Under the pieces are notes generated by a model. It did not search any database. It saw nothing but the letters and a program-made list of their open reading frames with translations, and was not told where the DNA came from. From positions 1 to 11,335 of the forward strand of contig JAIXPR010000119.1 of assembly GCA_027486155.1 (NCBI GenBank): a stretch of 11,335 bases of DNA, written 5' to 3'. This DNA is from Pseudomonadota bacterium (lineage in GTDB: Bacteria > Bdellovibrionota_C > UBA2361 > OMII01). Below, piece by piece: positions 6,530 to 11,335 of the stretch (position 1 is the stretch's first letter; each line of letters starts with the position of its first letter). A program made the translations under genes and the position numbers.

Positions 6530-7210
6530 ATGAGGGGGTACTTTAGAAAGATCGATGCACGGGGAGTACACTCTCCGGTTTGGGATGTACTCCGCGAAGA
6601 GCTGCACCTTTCCGGCGTCCCCTTGGCGAGGCGACCCGTCAGGACCGGCGGTGTCGGAGAAGGAATCGATGTACGCGAGTGCGAGGTCCACACCGGAGAA
6701 AACACCTCCCGAGGTCCAGATTCGGCCATCATGAACAAACCGCTTGCCCTCATCAACGGTTACGGCGCTATTCCGGCGTAGTTCACCGAGAAACTCCCAG
6801 TGGGTCGTGGCCCGCAGCCCATTCAGCATCTGAAGGTCATTAAGAATAAGCGAGCCGGTGCATACGGTAAGGATATCTTGAGCGTCGCCGCAATTTTTTT
6901 CAAGGAACGCTTTTGATTCTTCACAGGCGACAACCTCCCGCCTTCCCTTTCCGCCTGGAATTACCAGGGCGTCAAAGCTTGGACATGCTGCAAACGAGTA
7001 ATCCGGTTGTACTTGAAGGCCGTGCGCGCATCGCACGAGATTCGTGCCACGCGCCACCGTAAAGATCTCTGGCCCATTCGCTTCAAGCCGCCACAAGCCA
7101 AAGCACTCCCACGGACCTACGAAGTCTTGTTCCTCGACATCTGGGAAGATAAAGAACGCTATACGACGGGGAGCAATACGTTGTGCCTGAGTTGCGTGAA
7201 TGTCTATCAT
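6509..7210 (-). CDS. DJ-1/PfpI-family protein, isonitrile hydratase-like
   Basis: The 233-residue cytoplasmic protein has a class I glutamine amidotransferase-like (DJ-1/PfpI) fold. The nucleophile elbow is TVCTGSLIL (Cys117, Thr118), followed by LRATTHWE and then TSGGVFSGVDLALAYI. PDVEEQDFVGPWE carries Asp29 near the N-terminus. These match Pseudomonas isonitrile hydratase (InhA) closely, including the Asp, Cys and Thr that family studies link to catalysis. InhA hydrates isonitriles (R-NC) to N-substituted formamides. The gene starts five bases after the stop of an isocyanide synthase-like gene, with a strong ribosome binding site, so the two are almost certainly co-expressed. That context makes the hydratase reading much more likely than a general DJ-1 role, though other DJ-1 subgroups (for example GlxA-like or PfpI proteins) share the fold. 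The true substrate is unknown. Confidence 0.8.
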   Translation of the reverse strand: MIDIHATQAQRIAPRRIAFFIFPDVEEQDFVGPWECFGLWRLEANGPEIFTVARGTNLVRCAHGLQVQPDYSFAACPSFDALVIPGGKGRREVVACEESKAFLEKNCGDAQDILTVCTGSLILNDLQMLNGLRATTHWEFLGELRRNSAVTVDEGKRFVHDGRIWTSGGVFSGVDLALAYIDSFSDTAGPDGSPRQGDAGKVQLFAEYIPNRRVYSPCIDLSKVPPHIRTIFS

Positions 7211-7215
7211 GGCTT

Positions 7216-9123
7216 CTAGCTCCTTCTAATTCCGAGCGCGCTTAACTTATCGATCAGGCCTCGACCATCAAGACCGTCTTCCTCTAAAAGCTTCCGCGCG
7301 AGGTTGCGTTCGAGCCAAAAGAAAGGTTGGCCGTACTCCCTCCTAATACGCCGGACCTGTTTATTATCTGAATCAATTGAATCATCTTGGCGAATAATCC
7401 CTGGCTGAGGTGGTGCGCTGCGCTCTCCGAGCATTTCATCCTGAAATACCGGAATAGCTTGCTCGTATTTTAACTCAAGTGCCAGCCTACTTTCCAAAAC
7501 ATACCCTTTTCCTTGAGAATCCTCCCTGACGTAAGCAGTACCATGCCATGGGGTGCGGTGCACCGAGGCTCCCACTTGCACAGCGAAATGGCCAGCATAC
7601 TCGGGCTTTTGATGGATGCTTAGACGAATGCTGCCTGGAGCGACCAATTCGACATCATCCAATTGAAGATGATTTCCTCCTTTTGAGTTGGATTCATAAG
7701 CAGCAACATACTCTACCGCTCCTGCGAGCGTCTGCCAAAGCAACTCCTGGCGAAGGAGCTCAAGTTGTGATTCACAGCGCGGCTGATAGATAGTCATAAG
7801 AAAATGTAGTGCGTGCTGCGAGGCCTCCACGCCAAATTGTGAGCTCCATGCAAGCAAGGAATCGTGATGTTTACTGTGCAAGATTGCCTCGAAAATGGCA
7901 GGTATTTTTCCACTACTTTCGTAGGCACCAATAAGGTTCAGGAACTCGGTTCTCGAGCATGCCTTGAATAGATCCTGCTTTTTCGATTGAAAAATCTCAA
8001 GATATTTTTCTTTTTTCCCCCGGTAGATGGTTTCTCGATGTACCCGAAACTTTCCAAGCTCGATCGGGTTAATTTGAGCCTCCAACTCCTCATGCGAGGT
8101 AAGAATTACGCCGCCTCCGATCTGGAGCACGTCGTGCATCCGATTAAGCTCGTCTTTGTAATGCTCGATATCGGACTCGGATTCAGATGAAAAGCAAGGA
8201 TATCGCCGCGCATCACGAATGGCGAGGATAGAAATCGGTTGTTCGGGTCGAACATCTCTTGCTTGAAAAAGCCAATCAATGGTCCGGTTTTGTCGAGCTA
8301 GCTCAACCAGCAACTGAGCCGTCTTTTCTTGGTCATATATTGCGTACACCTTGAGTTCTTCACCAAAATCCGCGATTCGCCGAGTGAGCCGTTCGTTTTT
8401 TTGACGTGAGAGGTTGATTGCTAAATCAATCGTCGCGCTGATACCTGAGCTCGTCGGTGCGCTTCGCTGTTCAATTATCTGCGCCAGACTGCCAAACAGG
8501 CCGCTGTGCGATTGGTGGGAGATAGCCAGAGCCCGCTGTATTACCTCAAGACGCTCACCAACGTATTGATCCCGAGCACATTCCAGGGCTTTGGTGACAG
8601 TCCATAGCTGGACAAGTGCCTCAACCTCTCCCAGATCGGGAGAGATTCCATCATTCTTAGCCGGATTGCGGTCCCGTACAGGAAAGAGAAGCACCGCAAG
8701 TTGCAACGGCCCCTCTCGACACAAGGCGGCGGAAAATAACCTCTCACGAATACCTCGCCCCTCTTGAGATGGCACGGCCCCCCGTCTCACCTCGGAATCA
8801 AGAAGAACCTCTGTACAGATTGCTCCGAGAGTTACCGTCCCCCATCCCCGCTTGGGATCCTCGGCTCGCTTTTTCGCTCTATGTGCTATCCGATAGGCGA
8901 GGCTCAATCCAGCGGCCTTCAGTGCCGGAAAGAGTACGGTCCGAATATCGGAGGAGCTCACCTCAACTCGCGGGGTCGCATAGCCGGTCGGCCGTTTAGG
9001 CAGAAACCCCGTAGCGAGTATATCCTGAATAATCGGGTGCGTACCGCGTTCAGACAGACGCTCGTGAACGCCCGCGGTATGCGGGTCATTATGAGAACTA
9101 CTCCTCGTTTCGATGACAAACAT
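7216..9123 (-). CDS. Isocyanide (isonitrile) synthase-like protein, DIT1/PvcA family, enlarged
   Basis: The 635-residue protein carries the main signature blocks of the DIT1/PvcA family in order. They are RNPAKNDGISPDLGE (152-166, compare PvcA KSPN..K....PD..E), IRDARRYP (302-309, aligned with SDGRVF), the DIEHYKDEL block (318-326), SIRLSIHQKP (498-507) and RTPWHGTAYV (523-532). PvcA/IsnA enzymes convert the amino group of Tyr or Trp to an isonitrile using ribulose 5-phosphate as the carbon source. This one is about twice PvcA length. It has an extended N-terminus (about 1-135), roughly 100 extra residues between the PDLGE and DAR blocks, and a tail after about 560. Gly of the usual DGR is Ala here. 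I call the family from motifs only; substrate and activity are unproven. ATG 9123 has no ribosome binding site, but a -10-like box ends six bases upstream, suggesting a leaderless mRNA. The next gene is isonitrile hydratase-like. Confidence 0.72.
   Translation of the reverse strand: MFVIETRSSSHNDPHTAGVHERLSERGTHPIIQDILATGFLPKRPTGYATPRVEVSSSDIRTVLFPALKAAGLSLAYRIAHRAKKRAEDPKRGWGTVTLGAICTEVLLDSEVRRGAVPSQEGRGIRERLFSAALCREGPLQLAVLLFPVRDRNPAKNDGISPDLGEVEALVQLWTVTKALECARDQYVGERLEVIQRALAISHQSHSGLFGSLAQIIEQRSAPTSSGISATIDLAINLSRQKNERLTRRIADFGEELKVYAIYDQEKTAQLLVELARQNRTIDWLFQARDVRPEQPISILAIRDARRYPCFSSESESDIEHYKDELNRMHDVLQIGGGVILTSHEELEAQINPIELGKFRVHRETIYRGKKEKYLEIFQSKKQDLFKACSRTEFLNLIGAYESSGKIPAIFEAILHSKHHDSLLAWSSQFGVEASQHALHFLMTIYQPRCESQLELLRQELLWQTLAGAVEYVAAYESNSKGGNHLQLDDVELVAPGSIRLSIHQKPEYAGHFAVQVGASVHRTPWHGTAYVREDSQGKGYVLESRLALELKYEQAIPVFQDEMLGERSAPPQPGIIRQDDSIDSDNKQVRRIRREYGQPFFWLERNLARKLLEEDGLDGRGLIDKLSALGIRRS
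7220..7227 (-). promoter_or_regulatory. Strong ribosome binding site of the hydratase-like gene
   Basis: AGAAGGAG on the minus strand lies nine bases before ATG 7210-7208. It is made from the last codons (Arg-Arg-Ser) of the synthase-like gene, whose TAG stop falls between it and the ATG. This is a typical translational coupling arrangement. Confidence 0.7.
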
Positions 9124-9129
9124 AGTGGG

Positions 9130-9135
9130 CGTATA
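9130..9135 (-). promoter_or_regulatory. Possible -10 box giving a leaderless synthase-like mRNA
   Basis: TATACG on the minus strand ends at 9130. Exactly six bases (CCCACT) separate it from the ATG, so a start at the usual distance would fall on the A of ATG 9123. No ribosome binding site precedes the gene. The -35 is poor, so the call rests on spacing. Confidence 0.35.
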
Positions 9136-9250
9136 CTCTGAAATTAGAAACCTTCTATCGACGTAGATCGTGGGACGTCATGGGACAGCTAGGACGAGAT
9201 CGTGAGACCTGTCTGGATCTTACACCGATGGCGAGTGCGCACGTCGTTTG

Positions 9251-9272
9251 GGTGGTGGCCGACCGCCACACC
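9251..9272. repeat. Bulged inverted repeat in the gap after mnmE
   Basis: GGTG plus TGGC pairs with GCCA plus CACC, eight base pairs with one bulged G and a five-base loop. No T-run follows on either strand, so it is not a standard terminator. Confidence 0.35.
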
Positions 9273-9422
9273 TTCGACACATACCAGGTCGACGAGACCA
9301 ACAATTTGCAGTCGTTTGCAGTATAAACGACCTGAGATCCTCTGATGACCAGAAGAGAAGTCAGTTAGAAAGGCAGATGCGAGAGGAGCCGGTCAGCTTG
9401 GCGTATGCTCAGGCGGGGCCGC

Positions 9423-10805
9423 CTACTTCCCAATGCAGAACTTCGAAAAGATCCGCCCAAGGATATCCTCGGTGTAGGTCTTCCCAACGATCTCATCGAG
9501 TGCGCTCAGCGCTTCACGAATATCAGCGACGAGAATCGGAAGCGCCGGGGTCTTTGAGGCTACAGCATCGGCGAACTGCCCGAGCGCTTGTTCGGCTCGG
9601 CGGAGGCAATCGCGATGTCGCTCGTTCGTGACGACCTCTCCAACCTCTCCACGCTCAGGCATGCTCTTGCCAACATCCTCAACGAGCGCCTCAATCAGCG
9701 CCCCGATCCCAGCGCCGGTTTTCGCTGAGATATAAAAGTTCTGCTGACAGGTCTTTGAGTCACAGAAGACCTTGATCATCGCGTTTGGGTTGAGATCGAT
9801 CTTGTTTACCACGAGCCATACTCGCTTACCGCTCTCCCGCAGTAGGTCAGCGGTTGACTGCCAGCTTAGGGCCTCATCGGTTGCGTCAACGACAAGGAGT
9901 ACGAGATCAGCCCACGGAATACGTTCCTTTGCGAGTTCGACACCGATCTTCTCAATCTCATCGGTCGTTTCCCTAATACCGGCTGAGTCGCAAAACACAA
10001 ACTTCTGACCACCAAGCGACGCCTCCTCCTCGATAAGGTCTCGCGTCGTTCCCGATATCGGCGAAACGATCGCTCGCTTTTTGCCGAGGATAAGGTTTAA
10101 GAGGCTCGACTTGCCGGCGTTTGGCTGGCCACAGAGAAGGACCCGCACTCCCTCATTCACAAGGCCACCTAGAACGTAGGTTGAAAGGAGCTGAGATACC
10201 TTGGCACGCGCAACCTCAGCGCGGGCCGCGATCTGATCAATCCGTTCGGGCTCAATATCCTCTTCTGGAAAATCGATTGAGGCTTCAAGCTCGGCGAGAA
10301 CATCTCGCAAAGGTTCTCCGATAGCGGAGACCGCTTGGCTGAGACGTCCTTTTAATTGCTCACCCGCGAACCGGAGCTCCTCTTCGCCCTTGGCGTTAAT
10401 CACATCGGCGATAGCCTCAGCTTGGGCCAGGTCCAACTTTCCGTTCAAGAACGCGCGCTTCGTGAACTCACCGCCGGCGGCAGGAAGGATTCCATACGCG
10501 TACAGCGACCGAAGCACCTGTTGCACAAGCACCGGGCTACCGTGGAACTGAAACTCCCCGACATCCTCTCCGGTAAAGCTCCAAGGACCAGGCATGAACA
10601 CCGCGAGCCCCTTATCGAGGGTCGCTGACGTTTTAAAGTCGAGGATCTCTCCAAAGATAAGGGTGCGGGGATGCCGCAGCGGATCTTTCTTACCTTTGAA
10701 GAGCGCTTTGAGCGCGAGTCTCGTTCGTGGTCCGCTTACTCGAATAACAGCGACACCGGCCGGAACGGGTGCCGTCGCGAGCGCTGCTATCGTTGTCTCT
10801 TCCAT
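9423..10805 (-). CDS. mnmE: tRNA uridine-5-carboxymethylaminomethyl(34) synthesis GTPase MnmE
   Basis: This full-length 460-residue MnmE works with MnmG in the cytoplasm to install cmnm5 at wobble U34 of certain tRNAs. The N-terminal folate-binding domain starts METTIAALATAPV-like (MEETTIAALATA) and contains IRVSGP and the FTGEDVGEFQFHG region. The helical domain is split by a GTPase domain: G1 GQPNAGKS (226-233), G2 GTTRD (252-256), G3 DSAG (273-276, where DTAG is usual), G4 NKID (334-337) and G5 SAK (360-362). The protein ends in the classic FCIGK, whose Cys457 is needed in the family. The ATG at 10805 matches the family's usual start; the ribosome binding site is weak (AAAGAGA). It follows yidC by 85 bases, a common order near origins. 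mnmG is not in the window. Confidence 0.97.
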   Translation of the reverse strand: MEETTIAALATAPVPAGVAVIRVSGPRTRLALKALFKGKKDPLRHPRTLIFGEILDFKTSATLDKGLAVFMPGPWSFTGEDVGEFQFHGSPVLVQQVLRSLYAYGILPAAGGEFTKRAFLNGKLDLAQAEAIADVINAKGEEELRFAGEQLKGRLSQAVSAIGEPLRDVLAELEASIDFPEEDIEPERIDQIAARAEVARAKVSQLLSTYVLGGLVNEGVRVLLCGQPNAGKSSLLNLILGKKRAIVSPISGTTRDLIEEEASLGGQKFVFCDSAGIRETTDEIEKIGVELAKERIPWADLVLLVVDATDEALSWQSTADLLRESGKRVWLVVNKIDLNPNAMIKVFCDSKTCQQNFYISAKTGAGIGALIEALVEDVGKSMPERGEVGEVVTNERHRDCLRRAEQALGQFADAVASKTPALPILVADIREALSALDEIVGKTYTEDILGRIFSKFCIGK

Positions 10806-10861
10806 GTCGGTCTCTTTAAACTAATCGTTACGCGTTGGTAACTATCAAGACACTCATGGGG

Positions 10862-10867
10862 AGTATA
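10862..10867 (-). promoter_or_regulatory. Possible internal -10 element before mnmE
   Basis: TATACT on the minus strand matches the -10 consensus at five of six positions. It lies between yidC and mnmE and would start a leader of about 50 bases. No good -35 is present at 17 bases (TAGGTT). Confidence 0.35.
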
Positions 10868-10890
10868 ATCTTCACCCGATCCCTAACCTA

Positions 10891-11335
10891 CTAAATCAAG
10901 GTGAGGATATAGCCCACGCCGAAGATACCTACACTCGCGATAAAGGTTCCCCAGTACACCCCACCTTGGTCGGTCTTACGAAGGTACATCTGCTGCGTAA
11001 TCGAGATGATGTTATTCACAAGCCAGTAGAGCACGAGACCAGCTGGCATCGGGAATACGATGAACATTCCGGCGAAGACGATCGGCATGAACATCATCAC
11101 CTTTTGCTGCGTTGGATCCGCTGAAGGATTTGGAGTGGTCCACTGTTGAATGATCATGCTCGCGGCCATCAGGAGCACCATAACCGGAACACCGATACCG
11201 AAGATCTCAAGCTTCTCTGGAGATGAGAGGTCCGTAATCCAGAGCGCGAACGGCGAGTGACGAAGCTCGATCGCGTTCAGAAGAGCTTGGTAGAGACCGA
11301 AGAACACCGGGATCTGAATCATGATTGGGAAACAA
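10891..11335 (-). CDS. yidC: Membrane protein insertase YidC, C-terminal part
   Basis: The frame is open at the right edge, so only about the last 147 residues are seen. They cover the end of the conserved Oxa1-like core: CFPIMIQIPVFFGLYQAL, a helix around GVPVMVLLMAASMIIQQ, the TQQKVMMFMPIVFAGMF segment, and PAGLVLYWLVNNIISITQQ, the best-known YidC motif. YidC inserts and folds inner-membrane proteins, alone or with SecYEG. After the core, YLRKTDQGG is followed by a further hydrophobic stretch (WGTFIASVGIFGVGYILTL), and the protein ends two residues later, at TLI, without the usual basic tail. This would add one more membrane helix. The gene probably heads the unit containing mnmE. Confidence 0.95.
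   Translation of the reverse strand, partial: CFPIMIQIPVFFGLYQALLNAIELRHSPFALWITDLSSPEKLEIFGIGVPVMVLLMAASMIIQQWTTPNPSADPTQQKVMMFMPIVFAGMFIVFPMPAGLVLYWLVNNIISITQQMYLRKTDQGGVYWGTFIASVGIFGVGYILTLI

Larger units (their letters stand above)
9124..9422. other. Intergenic region between mnmE and the synthase-like gene
   Basis: There is no recognised gene. The region holds a short plus-strand frame (9180-9326, 48 codons), a bulged hairpin sequence (9251-9272) and a near-duplicate TTGCAGTCG/TTGCAGTAT tandem (9305-9323). A GC-rich hairpin (9411-9424) sits at the end of mnmE without a T-run. The promoter of the synthase-like gene is at its left edge. Confidence 0.5.

Noticed and set aside
6509..7210. 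Reading the DJ-1/PfpI protein as an intracellular protease
   Set aside because: The sequence around Cys117 and the N-terminal Asp fits the InhA subgroup better than PfpI proteases, and the neighbouring synthase-like gene supports an isonitrile substrate.
9411..9424. GC-rich hairpin at the end of mnmE as an intrinsic terminator
   Set aside because: The stem AGGCGG/CCGCCT has almost no loop, overlaps the stop codon and is not followed by a T-run on the minus strand.

Overview
The window looks like chromosomal DNA from a diderm (Gram-negative) bacterium. It has an AsmA-type envelope protein with a signal anchor, an exported lipase with a signal peptide, and YidC next to MnmE, a pairing common near bacterial replication origins. 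I cannot name the lineage; nothing here is diagnostic of a phylum. Every well-supported gene is on the minus strand, so transcription runs from the right end to the left. I saw no tRNA, rRNA, CRISPR array, transposase or integrase.

From right to left: (1) the C-terminal part of yidC (membrane insertase), cut by the window edge, followed after 85 bases by mnmE (tRNA wobble-uridine modification GTPase). (2) A gap of about 300 bases, then a two-gene unit separated by only 5 bases: a 635-residue protein with the motifs of the DIT1/PvcA isocyanide synthase family, and a DJ-1/PfpI-family protein closely resembling isonitrile hydratase. This pair is the most interesting part of the window. (3) A gap of about 330 bases, then a large AsmA-family protein and, 162 bases further on, an exported alpha/beta-hydrolase of the secretory lipase (LIP) family. 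(4) A gap of about 340 bases with inverted repeats, then a small unknown gene and a MEMO1-family protein with an extra N-terminal domain. The two are 23 bases apart and probably co-transcribed. (5) At the left edge, the first 41 codons of a gene I do not recognise.

The housekeeping pair and the envelope pair look ordinary. The isocyanide synthase-like/isonitrile hydratase-like pair suggests a compact pathway that makes an isonitrile and then hydrates it to a formamide, or makes one and protects the producer from it. The usual partner of PvcA-type enzymes, an Fe(II)/2-oxoglutarate oxygenase, is not in the window. The synthase-like protein is about twice the size of PvcA, with an extended N-terminus and a large internal insertion. 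Its start codon appears to be leaderless, while the hydratase-like gene has a strong ribosome binding site made from the last codons of the synthase-like gene.
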